This document shows positions 12,389 to 22,796 of a stretch of 64,000 bases of DNA, in pieces. The notes below the pieces were generated by a model, which saw only the letters and a program-made list of their open reading frames with translations, did no database searches and was not told the origin of the DNA. The first letter of the stretch is position 1, and each line of letters starts with the position of its first letter. The position numbers were made by a program, and so were the translations under genes. The DNA is taken from the NCBI GenBank assembly GCA_020137815.1, contig CM035360.1:5498250-5562249 (forward strand). The letters are read 5' to 3'. The stretch comes from Hormiphora californensis (taxonomy: Eukaryota > Ctenophora > Tentaculata > Cydippida > Pleurobrachiidae).

Positions 12389-15300
12389 CTAGTTCGCTTC
12401 ACTGTTCTCGATGACCCCATCCAAAGCAGTGGTCTCGACAGCTCCAAAAAGCTCATTAAAGACACTAGGACTCCTCACATCCACACTCACTCCTCGTCTG
12501 TAGCTGTTAACCTCATAAGCAGCTCCTCCATGTTCAGCAATATCGAGACCAATCTTCTCCGTTTCCAGGCTGACCCTCAGTCGTTTTGTAACCTGAGTTA
12601 TTGAGGTATTAGGTGGCTCTTTAATAACAATCATATGCTAAATGAGACAAGCATGATGTGTTACCTTGAGAATGGCAAAGATGGCAATAGCAAAGATGGA
12701 AGTCCAGACAGTCACTGCTAGGACAAACACCAAATTAGCCAAGAACTGCCAGAGACCATTTCCACCACACTGAGAATAGTTAATTTTAGAAATCAGGAAA
12801 TACTGGTCCCTGATTGGCTGATAACCAGTCACGTAACCTAAATAACGTGTTCTGATTGGCCAAGAACTGCCAGAGACCATTTCCACCACACTGAGAATAG
12901 TTAATTTTAGAAATTATCTGCACCAAAAATGTCCCCATTGAATAATAAGACAGTGATTGTCAGATATTCGTGCCATTTTGAGATCAGTAAAAGAGCAATG
13001 TTCCTTACCTTGAAGAAGAGACCGCAACTTCCAGTACCATATGCAACAGCCACATTATCGGGATGGGCAAAGAGCCCGGCAGCGATGGTTCCCCACGCAC
13101 CACAGAACAAATGAACTGGGGAGGCATCCACAACATCATCAATCTTCATCTTCTCAAGCAGCTAGAGAGATGTTTGTGTGGTTAAAAACAGTTATGCACC
13201 GTTAGGTTAACTGTTAGTTAGTTAAAGTTAGTAATCAGTGATCACTAATCACGGTTATTAGTTCATTTATGTTCTAGAATTGTGCAAAACTTTGTTAATA
13301 CCTTGGATGATCCGAAGTAGATGAAACCTCCGATGAGTCCGGTCAGGAATGCTAGCTCAGGATTGATAACACTGCACCCTGCTGTAATACTGACAAGACC
13401 TCCCAGGATTCCGTTATTAGTTCGGGCAACGTCAATTGTGTTGTCGATAACCCATCCCAGAATAGTTGCAACAATACCTGATTAGAGGGTTCGTGTGTAG
13501 TCAGGAAATTGGATTTGATATAATATATCAGCTATCTCGATAACTTTCCTAATTTTTTTTCTAATTTTCTAACTTTCTCTCTGTCTTTCTAGGCTCATGG
13601 CAAGTGTGACGCTAAAATGCACCTATCCTGGAGGCAGTGCGGTACTGCGGAACACTCACCACGGAAAGTACCCTCTCTGACCTCCAGGAGGTAATTCAAA
13701 GTGTATCAAGCATTTCAGTTGGGGAGCAGAAACTGAAGAGTGGGTTCCCACCCTAAACTAGTCGCGTTGGATGATTCCAGTGCGGTGCTGAGTGCAGTTG
13801 GAGTGCGGAGTGGGGATAATATTACGGTTGAGAAGGGTGAGGCAAGGACTACATCAGCTGTAATGAAACAAGGCAGGACGATAAAACGGCACATTGTCCC
13901 AGCTAATAATTCATGTCTCTTTGCATCACTTGGTTTCTTGTTACAAGCAGATGGTGGTGATAGCATGGCTGCCTCGCTGCGATATGTTGTCGCCAGTACG
14001 ATAGTAGGGAACCCATCTGACTACCCTGAAGTAATGCTAGGAAGGGACCCTCTCAGCTATGCTGAGTGGATCCAAAAATCAGAAGTCTGGGGAGGTGGAA
14101 TTGAACTGGCGGTCCTTTCGAAGCACTTTACAACAGAAATCCATGTGGTTGATACCCAGTCTCTCAGGATTGATAAGTTTGGTCAGGACCTCCAGTGTTC
14201 TGACAAGGTCTACGTGATTTATGATGGTATCCACTATGATCCCACTATATGAGGATACCAGCCGAGGAGCTGTTACAGTGTTCCCAGTTGGGAGATATAG
14301 AGATTGAAAACGCTGCACTTCTAGTCGCTTCCCAGGCTAAAAGGTCCCATAACTTCACGGATTTAGCTAACTTTACCCTAAAGTGCGGGACGTGTGGTAC
14401 GGGGTTGAAGGGAGAGAATGATGCCAGGGACCATGCTAAGAAAACAGGACACACAAACTTCGAGGAGTATAGTTAGTAGCTGATATTAATAAACTGGGAT
14501 TCGAGTGATATTATCATGATTTATAGGGAGAATGGAGATAGGGGGATAGTGAGATGTCATCATGATCTGAGAGTGACAATATCATCTACAGGGTGTCCCA
14601 TATATTCTGTGGGTCGGTTGGCGAGCTGTCACGCAAAAACGGTGATAGTTGTGTGAAAACAAACTACGGGAGTGTGCTGGATTAATTCCTTCCTAACTGG
14701 CTTTGTTTTTAAATTAAATTTCAAAAGTTCATTTTTCATGAATGAACATTCCTGTCATTCCTGTATTAGGAGACACAAGCTATACCACGCTAGTCCCTGA
14801 TCCCACTAGTCATGATTTAGGGAGTTTTCTTGTGTTGGGTTGAATATTTGTGTTTTACTAGTAATAATTATGAGTTTATAGTTAGAAAACAAATGGTTTA
14901 GTAAAGAGTACTTATATTTAAACTAATAGCTATTATTTATCTATTAAATATATTGTGTACTAAGCTTTTCCATACTGTGGTATGTCTGTATAACTTGTAC
15001 CGTTTTTATGACAATACTTCTATCAACAGGCTTGTTTCTCTATTACAACCCAACCCCCATTTAACCCATTATCCTCCGCTCTCTAGCTACGTATTCTTCA
15101 TAAACAATCATTTAACACAGTTGATAAATGATAAGCCATATTTCCCACGTCTTACCGGAGGTAGCAGCAGAGATGGTAGTAGTGACTGCTACCATGCCCG
15201 CCACATCAGCAGCACCACCATTCATAGTCAGGGTACTGCCACAGTTGAACCCGTACCAGCCCAGCCAGAGAATCAGAACACCCACTGTCTGGAAGGTGGT

Positions 15301-18300
15301 GGACTGCTGGGGCAGGTATCGGAGTTTCCCCTCCCTGTATCGGTTGTGTCGGGGCCCTGGTGGAAATATATTGTTGTCGTCTCATGATCGTTTCATATCG
15401 AAAACATTGAAGCTTTGAATCATAGCTTTAAGCTACACTGTTTTATTGTACAGGAAAAGAGATACAATGTGAAAACTGATCTCCCTCATCAGTATTCAGC
15501 AGGTGTGTGTGGCTACTATTACACAAGTTTTAGCCACGTGTGTATGTACCTAGGAAAGCAGCTCCGATGAGGGCAGTGACACCGCCAACCATGTGTACAA
15601 CTGTGCTGCCAGCAAAATCAATAACTCCTGTTCCAAACAGCCTGTCTTCCTCAGGGACAAAGGCAGACGCCCAACCGTCTGTGAATATAGGGGTTAGAGT
15701 CCTACCATCTGTAGTGTGGTAATGTAGTGGGTTAGAGTCTTTGTTAGCATAATGGAAGTATTATATTCATCAACCACACCATCATTTTATGAAATTAAAT
15801 GCGGTGTGAGCCACACAAGTAATACAGAGAGAGTTTGTTGTTCGATTACTGAGTAGAAGCTTGGTAAAACTGGTCGTATTGTTGCTCAAGCCTTGAGCAA
15901 GGAACACTTACTTCCCCAACCCCAGTGAACAACAACAGGGTAGATAAAACCAGTAAGGAAGAAGGAGTAGATGAAGTAGGCGATCATCTTGCACCTCTCG
16001 GCAACAGCTCCTACGGTAGAGATTTAGTAGAATATTGGGTCACAAATTGGTTTAGATTGAAGTCTCAGTAGTGCCCTCCCGAGAACAGTGCCCTTCAGTC
16101 TGAAAGAGCGGGTATTTTGTAGAACTGGTACTTACCTGAGACGATTGTGGCGGCGGTGGCAGCGAAAGCCCATTGAAACAGAAAGAATGCATAATCGTAT
16201 CCCTTGTAGAACATGCCAGCAGCCTTCTCCTCCTCACTACCTCGGACACTTGAAAGAGCAAAGTTCTCAGCACCTAAATAGAGAGAGGGACAGATAAAAT
16301 GACTTTACTTTTGGAGTCAGCTCGGCAAGTACAAGGGTTTTTTACCAACTAGATCCAAAAACCAAACAAGTTTGGTGGATAGCCGGGGCCGCAGAAATTA
16401 AAAAACGTGCGAAAGTTTTGATACATGAACTTTCGGGGCCTGGGGTGCTATTAAATTCGCGTTTCCATGATTATAACCAGCAAAATTTTCAAACTATACG
16501 CCAGGAAAACTATCGCAATGATCAAATTATCTTTTTTTTAATTCCATATTATCATACATACAGATCCACACATGTCACATATAGTGCAGTGTGCACAGTG
16601 GGTCGTTTCAGAGTCTGTTTTACAGAATAATATTATAATAGTGTGTTTTGAAAGAACGGCTGATTATCATGGAAACGCGAATTTAACAGCACCCCAGGCC
16701 CCGAAAGTTCATGTATCAAAACTTTCGCACGTTTTTTAATTTCTGCGGCCCCGGCTATCCACCAAACTTGTTTGGTTTTTGGATCTAGTATCAGGCATTT
16801 TGTTATACTATGACATGCATTTTGTAATACTAGCTGAATTTAATAAACGTGCGGATTGGGGATTCACGGCCATTTTCGATCGTAGGTAGCCTCATAATAA
16901 TCGCAGATATCTAATCTCGGTTATCAATTGCGAATAACTAATATGTTAGTAATCGCAGACAACCAATCACGGATAGCTGATCACAAATCCGTTATAAGTT
17001 ATCGCGATTAGTTTAAGTTATCGCGATCATTAGCTATCGCGATTAGCTATTAGTCAGGGCATATGATGTTAGATTTTCGGCATAATTGTTATAAAGCTAA
17101 TTCCACTTCTAGGAGGTCCTATTGGGTCCCTAGAACCACCAAAAAAAATGTTCGCGATTTGGTGGATGAAGAAGTTGGGTTTCCGGGCCACGCCCTTCTA
17201 CCTATGTTTTGAGCCTGAGGCAAAAAACTCCAAAACTGCGCTTAGGGAGGAGTAGGGACAAAATCAAGGGCACTAGAGTGTTCAGCGTCCTCGCATTAGT
17301 GGGGGTAGGTGCTGGAATTAAGTCTCTATCTTATCTGGTTAATTGGATAATTCGATAATTAGCTCTGCGCATAGCCGTTTTTGGCCATATGGCTATAGCC
17401 ATGTTAGGAAAGGAGTAGAGACAAAACCAAGGGCACTAAAGTGTTCAGCGTCCTCGAATTCTTCTTCTTCTTCTGGGAGGACGCTGGCTAGTGCGAAGCA
17501 CTAGCCAGTAAGGGGTGGGTGCCATGGGGCTCCCGTTCCCCGTCCTGGGTGGTGTGGCTGGTATGTTGCCAACTGCTTCGGCCCAAGGAGACTTGGGGAG
17601 CTGGTGCCATACCAGGTCACAGGGGAAACCTCCCTTTAAGGGGTGGTTTCAGGGGGGTGAAGTATCTCCATCGCCTTCTTATAGAACGAGATCGTTTTTC
17701 TAAGGGGTTGATGGTGTCTAATTTCGTACATGCTGAGGCCCAGCCTGTCAAAGGATTCCTGTCGGAGTTTCCAAAGGGCGGGGCATTCAGTAAGTACATG
17801 CTTTATTGTCTCGTCTTCCATCCCACATGCTGCACAGGTTGTGGTCTCGACTTTTTTTAATTTTTTCATGTGGTAGTTAAGGTGGCAGTGCCCTGTGAGT
17901 AGGTGTGTCGCCGCCCTTAGGTCTGTTCTATTAAGTTTTTGAAGAGGTCTCTCATATCTTTCGGTCCACATCATGTCCATATGTTTGGTTTGTTTGATGG
18001 GTCCGGTTTTAACCTTCTCCCTGAGGGCTGCATAGGCTGCCGCTTTGGGAATTGGTATGAGAGTAACTTCTTCGATTTCCTGAGCACCCCTCTTTGCCAA
18101 GATGTCTGCTATTTCGTTTCCATCGTACCCTTGATGGGCCGGGATCCATCTAATCATGACATCGTTGAATATGGCTAGGGTGTTCAGATTTTTGATAGTC
18201 TTTATCGTGGTTTTTGATCTGCATGTCGTGGAGTCTAGGGTCTTTATTGTCCCTTGACTGTCACAGTTTATGAGTATTCGCTCGTTAGCTGTTCCCCTAT

Positions 18301-21300
18301 CCAGGAGATATTGAGCCGTCTGTTGTATGGCATACATTTCTGCCGCCGGGACAGTTCCTTCGGGGCCTAGGTTATACGAATTTCGAGCTAGCTCTGTTTC
18401 GCCAGAGTGGATAATGTATCCTGCACCGGCATTGTTGTTAATTTTTGACCCATCAGTGTGTGCAACTATCGTGTACTTGTCTCCATCCTCCAAAAACGTC
18501 TCCCTTTCTGGGATCTCTAACGAGAATTCCCTGTCTAGGGTGAGTTCCGGGGTTGTGAGATCGTGACATCTGCCCTCTGCTTCCAGAGTTCTGAGATCAC
18601 GTGATACCGTGTTGGCATGCGAAGTGAACACTTTTGGGGTCTTTAGGTCTGATTTTATTGGCCCTTCCCATTCTCCCGTTGCCATTAGGGTGTATGCAGT
18701 TTTGGCTGCACAGTACCTCAGATGGTCGGTGATCGGGGCGGTGTTTGTGATTGTGTCTAGGGCTGTTGATGGCGTCGAGGGCATGGCCCCAGTTACCATC
18801 TTGAGTGCTAGCCTCTGTACCCTTATCATGTTTTCTTTGTTTGTTTTGGTTCGCATTGCATTAGCCCAGACCATTGCCCCGTAGCATAAGGTGGGTCTCA
18901 CTATTGCAGTGTATATCCATAGGGCCGTTTTAGGGTTTAGTCCCCACGTGGGTCCCACCACTTTACGGCACTGCATCAGGATATTTTTTGCTTTTTTTAT
19001 TTGTTTGTTTACGTGCTCGTTCCAGTTCAGTTTGCTGTCAAGGGTAATCCCTAGAAACTTCGTGGATTCGGACACTTTGATAGGGTTACCCTGAATTTTG
19101 ATCGGGTTTCCAATTTTCACATTTTTTCGATGGGTGAATATGACTACATGCGATTTCAGGGCACTTAGTTTGAGCCCTACTGTCTTACACCAGGCGTTTA
19201 TGGAATTAAGCCCCTTCTGGGTCGCGTCCCTTAGAGGGAGTATGTCCGCAGAGGGTCCATTTCTTCCGGAGGGCATTGTGGTTGCTACTATATGACATAA
19301 GTCATCCGCAAAGCCCTGTAGTTCACCTGGTATATTCTTTTTGCTATGGTTTAGTAGATCGTCCATTACCAGGTTCCATAGGAACGGGGAAAGTATTCCT
19401 CCCTGGGGACAACCCCGGGTGGCTCTTATAGTAAGGGACTCTTCCATTAGGTTCGTGGTTATTTCGCGGTTTGAGATCATGTAGGTGATCCAGACCGCTG
19501 TTCTTTTGTGGCGTAGCTTTGCATGAAGGGCGTCCTCGAATTAGTGGGGGTAGGTGCTAGAATTAAGTCTCTATCTCATCTGGTTAATTAGATAATTGGA
19601 TAATTAGGTCTGGGCATAGATATTTTTGGCCATATGGCTATAGCCACTTAGGAATGGTTTATCGACTTTTCATTGGTGCCATTTTGTTCAGAAACAAATT
19701 TCAATCTAAGAGTTGTGGAAAAATTTAGAGCCTATCTCTTACCGTTTTGGCGTTATTTGCGGTCAAAGTATGCCAAATCAGCCGAAAATGCCAAAAAATT
19801 AGTTAATTGGTCTACTTTGACCGCAAATAACGCCAAAACGGTAAGAGATAGGCTCTAAACTTTTCCACAACTCTTAGATTGAAATTTGTTTCTGAACAAA
19901 ATGGCACCAATGAAAAGTCGATAAACCATTCCTAAGTGGCTATAGCCATATGGCCAAAAATGTCTATGCCCAGACCTAATTATCAAATTATCTAATTAAC
20001 CAGATGAGATAGAGACTTAATTCCAGCACCTACCCCCACTAATTCGAGGACGCTGAACATTTTAGTGCCCTTGGTTTTGTCTCTACTCCTTTCCTAACAT
20101 GGCTATAGCCATATGGCCAAAAACGGCTATGCGCAGAGCTAATTATCCAATTATCCAATTAACCAGATACAATAGAGACTTAATTCCAGCACCTACCCCC
20201 ACTAATGCGAGGACGCTGAACACTCTAGTGCCCTTAATTTTGTCCCTACTCCTCCCCTAAGCGCAGTTTTGGAGTTTTTTGCCTCAGGCTCAAAACATAG
20301 GTACAAGGGCGTGGCCCGGAAACCCAACTTCTTCATCCACCAAATCGCGAACATTTTTTTTGGTGGTTCTAGGGACCCAATAGGACCTCCTAGAAGTGGA
20401 ATTAGCTTTATAACAATTATGCCGAAAATCACCATGAAATTGACATCATATGCCCTGACTATATCTGCGATTAGCTATCGCGATTAGCAATCTGCGATTA
20501 GCTATCTGCAATTGGTTACTAAAAGTCAAGACTAATATATTACTTATTCGCGATAAGTTATCGTGGTTAGCTATCCGCGATTACTATTATTTATTGGTTA
20601 TCACTTATCAGCGATTGATATCCGCGATTGGTTCTCCACGATTGACGATTCTTCTATGATTTTGATTATCATTCACGGATAATGATCACGGATAAGCATT
20701 GGTAATAAGATATATCTGATACAATCAGCTTCTAGATGCTAAATCGCTCTTTTATCGGTGGTTTTTAAAATCGTCATATATTTAAGACAGTCATAACTCT
20801 AGATATGACTACCGATTATAATTGAAAATGCGGCAGTTAACCTAATTTTATAAAATAAATTTGTTTCAATTACAATTTAGACTCTGAATCGCTTTTTTCT
20901 AGGTGTTTTTAAAATCGTCTTAAATTTAAGACAGTCATAAATCTAGATATGACTACCAATTATATATGAAAATACAGCAGTTGACCTACGTTGGCAAAAT
21001 ATATGTGATAAAATCATGATTTATAGTTTAATTTGCTCTTTTCTAGGTTTTTTGAAAATCGTCTTAAATCTTAATACAGTCAGATGTCCGTAACTGTAGA
21101 ACCGTAACTCGGATTTGCTTGAAATTTTGAACGTGTGTTCAAGATGTCAAGGCAACACCACGTACCAAGCGGCGTATTCGTAGAACGACGGGAAGGCTGT
21201 CTTAGGCGCCAAAGAAAACTTAAGACAGTCATAATTTTTGTTATGACTGTCCGTTTTCTCTGTCCAAGCTTTAATACAAGGTACACCACTAGACCTACCG

Positions 21301-22129
21301 ACTCCCAAAGTTTAATGGTGATAGCTTTAAAACTGTGGCCTCTATTGTGTACGCAAAAAAGTGGTTATTTTACGGTGGTTCGTGACGCGAAAAACGGACA
21401 TTTTGTCTAAAATACGACCCTCTGTAACGTAAAAACCGTAACTCCGATTTGCATGAAATTTTAAACGTGTGCTCTAGGTGTCAAGGCAACACGAACTACC
21501 AAGCGGCAAGTTCGTAGGACAACGGGAAGGTTGTCTAAAACAAAGTTGAAATTGCCGATTTCAGACAATAAGTATAGTAGCGCTGTCAAAATTTTCAAAA
21601 ATTTTCAAAAAATTTTTTTCTCGCTTTTTCGATTTTCCATTCACTGGAAGCAAGAATGCTTGGAAAATTGACATTTTTAAGGGAAGGATGGTTGGGGGGA
21701 GGGAGGATTGGGCCCCGGGCGCTTGCCAGCGCTATGATAAAAACATTTTTGGTGCTGGCAATGTTACCAATATATCTGTTATTTTCCCCGTAGGCAAACG
21801 CGTAACCGAACAGATAAAAGGTGAGAGCTCCAATGCAGGCATCGAACAAATTCTTAGTCAGGATGTTTTTCGTGTTTTTCATTGACACCGATCCAACTTC
21901 CACCAATGCAAAACCGGTCTGAAGAGAAATGAGTTAATCTAAATTACTCGAATCATCCTGTAGTAAAAACAAGGACACCATGAGTGTGTAATTGAGTGGA
22001 TTATACACTGACCTGCATAAAGAAGACGAGTGAAGCAGATACAATAAGCCAGACAATATCAATAGAATGGTTGGCAGCTGAGGTTGCAGGGTTAACAGCT
22101 CCCCCGATCATCTCCTGCACCATCTCCAT
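12389..22129 (-). CDS. AMT: Ammonium transporter (AMT/MEP family), ten coding exons
   Basis: A membrane channel for ammonium of the Amt/Mep/Rh superfamily. Coding exons in transcript order: 22013-22129, 21768-21918, 16136-16273, 15912-16010, 15550-15678, 15156-15356, 13302-13477, 13009-13161, 12665-12769, 12389-12592. All junctions are GT-AG, all phases join, and the product is about 490 residues with no frameshift. Family marks: VDIVW-like first helix ([20 protein letters not shown]), [43 protein letters not shown] (first pore histidine), [25 protein letters not shown] (second pore histidine), and a C-terminal tail with [18 protein letters not shown]. The start is uncertain: I used the ATG at 22127-22129, but the frame continues upstream to a stop and an upstream exon is possible. 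Introns are loaded with repeats and a nested OTU1-like copy. Confidence 0.93.
12738..12913. repeat. Duplication of an AMT splice acceptor and exon start
   Basis: About 56 bases are present twice without visible difference, at 12738-12793 and 12858-12913. The first copy contains the 3' splice site and the first 32 coding bases of the AMT exon 12665-12769; the second lies just upstream in transcript terms. The 64 bases between the copies carry CTGATTGGC near both ends. Confidence 0.9.
13597..14476 (+). pseudogene. YOD1: OTU1/YOD1-like deubiquitinase copy with three frameshifts, nested in an AMT intron
   Basis: The copy is intronless and lies antisense inside the AMT intron between 13477 and 15156. 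It shows all parts of OTU1 in order. First is a UBX-like N-terminus ([13 protein letters not shown], then [20 protein letters not shown], then [16 protein letters not shown]). Next comes an OTU cysteine-protease domain with [11 protein letters not shown] (catalytic Cys), [14 protein letters not shown] and YDGIHYDP (catalytic His). Last is a C2H2 finger (CGTCGTGL...HAKKTGH). The parts sit in three frames: shifts occur near 13650, near 13750 (a CCC run where CC would keep frame) and near 14248. OTU1 works with p97/VCP in ER-associated degradation. Catalytic residues are intact, so assembly indels, a young retrocopy and a decaying gene are all possible. AATAAA follows shortly after the stop (about 14487). 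A T-rich CTTTCTAG sits just before the ATG and could be a splice acceptor. Confidence 0.8.
14500..15155. other. AMT intron sequence
   Basis: AT-rich intron sequence between the OTU1-like copy and the next AMT exon. I see no gene, RNA or repeat. Confidence 0.5.
15679..15911. other. Short AMT intron
   Basis: Intron between AMT exons with normal GT-AG borders. Nothing else is seen. Confidence 0.6.
16349..16788. mobile_element. 440-bp inverted-repeat element (MITE/fold-back type)
   Basis: The outer ends are CTAGATCCAAAAACC on the left and its complement on the right. Near-perfect inverted arms of about 125 bases (16349-16476 and 16662-16788) flank an AT-rich centre of about 185 bases. Arms differ only at a few positions near the centre (for example CTATTAAA versus CTGTTAAA). 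It has no coding capacity. It lies in the AMT intron between exons 21768-21918 and 16136-16273. I could not define a target-site duplication. Confidence 0.88.
17461..19529 (-). mobile_element. 5'-truncated RNase H-bearing non-LTR retrotransposon with target duplication
   Basis: The insertion is flanked by identical 13-bp copies of GCGTCCTCGAATT at 17448-17460 and 19530-19542. Removing it restores the left arm of the fold-back element, and the right arm retains the uninterrupted site. On the minus strand it ends in a short (GAA)n tail next to 17461. The 5' end is cut inside the reverse transcriptase, the usual product of incomplete reverse transcription. A triplet tail and RNase H suggest an I-type group element. 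Confidence 0.92.
17636..19529 (-). CDS. Reverse transcriptase/RNase H fragment of the truncated retrotransposon
   Basis: The frame is open from the truncation point ([17 protein letters not shown]) to a stop at 17636, about 630 residues. It holds the second half of a reverse transcriptase ([21 protein letters not shown]). A complete RNase H domain follows ([46 protein letters not shown] with its catalytic acidic residues). It ends with a Cys-His knuckle ([19 protein letters not shown]). The missing part is the endonuclease and the fingers of the reverse transcriptase. The copy cannot be autonomous, but no internal stop is present, so it inserted recently. Confidence 0.92.
20730..21767. repeat. 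Degenerate tandem repeats in the AMT intron
   Basis: Two repeat families lie here. Around 20760-21075 a unit of about 130-140 bases recurs three times, each with AAATCGTC-TAAATTTAAGAC and CAGTCATAA-CTAGATATGAC. Around 21095-21215 and 21425-21535 a second unit recurs (CCGTAACTC-GATTTGC, GTGTCAAGGCAACAC, ACCAAGCGGC), about 330 bases apart. Both resemble decayed non-coding repeat arrays. No coding region is visible. Confidence 0.7.
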
Positions 22130-22796
22130 GAAGTCATCGTAACTCTCAAAGGAAACCCCCTTTCCATCCGTAAATTCTAATCCCCGGCATGATGATGACG
22201 GTCGCAATCAGACACACAGAACACGCAACCCAAATCAACTGAATCAACAATAGGCACACTGACACAGTGTGTGTTGTTGTCGGGGTGGTGGCGTGAGTGT
22301 GTTGTTTAGATAAACAGGAAGTCTGAGCTGCTGCTGCTGAGGCGATCAGGGGTGACATCACAAAGAACAAACACATACAGCTGACCTTAGATAGACATTT
22401 CTAACGGTGAACATATATTTTGTCGAAGTTAAGGACTGATCATTTCACAAGAATTATTTCTGTGAACCGTGAGATTCTTCATTTTCAGTCCCTAAAACTA
22501 TGAAGATTGAGACATCATAGTATCACGAATTAATAGATATGATGGGGATCTACGGTACGTGGTCGAACTCGTCATATATCTTCTCACCAGCTAACCACAC
22601 TACATGCACCGTCTAGTATAAACAATCACCCATCATTCAAAAGAAAACAACAGATACTGATCCTTCACTGAGCTATCTCCCCATAATATCTTACCTCTCC
22701 CGCCCTTACCAACTTTCCTTTCCCTCTAGAAGAAACTTTCCTTAACCACGATACTTCTCTCTAGACTAGACTTATGTCGCCTGGAACTCCGACATT
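22130..22796. promoter_or_regulatory. Shared intergenic region of two divergent genes
   Basis: This is the 0.67-kb space between the AMT start on the minus strand and the ATG of the EF-hand/kinesin-tail gene on the plus strand. Head-to-head spacing this short is compatible with a bidirectional promoter, which is inference. I do not see a convincing TATA box or core-promoter motif. It could also contain a 5' non-coding exon of AMT. Confidence 0.45.

Larger units (their letters stand above)
16870..20715. mobile_element. Giant fold-back element with subterminal GCGATTAGC arrays
   Basis: The inverted arms are 17052-17460 plus 19543-19770 on the left and 19813-20460 on the right, about 640 bases each once the inserted retrotransposon is removed. 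They are separated by a loop of about 40 bases. Each arm holds two direct copies of a unit of about 190 bases containing CAGCGTCCTCG and GGCCATATGGCTATAGCCA. Outside the arms, both flanks (about 16870-17051 and 20461-20700) are built from degenerate repeats of GCGATTAGCTATC, like the subterminal arrays of Foldback-type transposons. I see no transposase. The outer borders are approximate. Confidence 0.8.

Noticed and set aside
22146-22376. Minus-strand 76-codon frame upstream of AMT as its N-terminus
   Set aside because: It is in a different frame from the AMT first exon and ends in a stop inside it.
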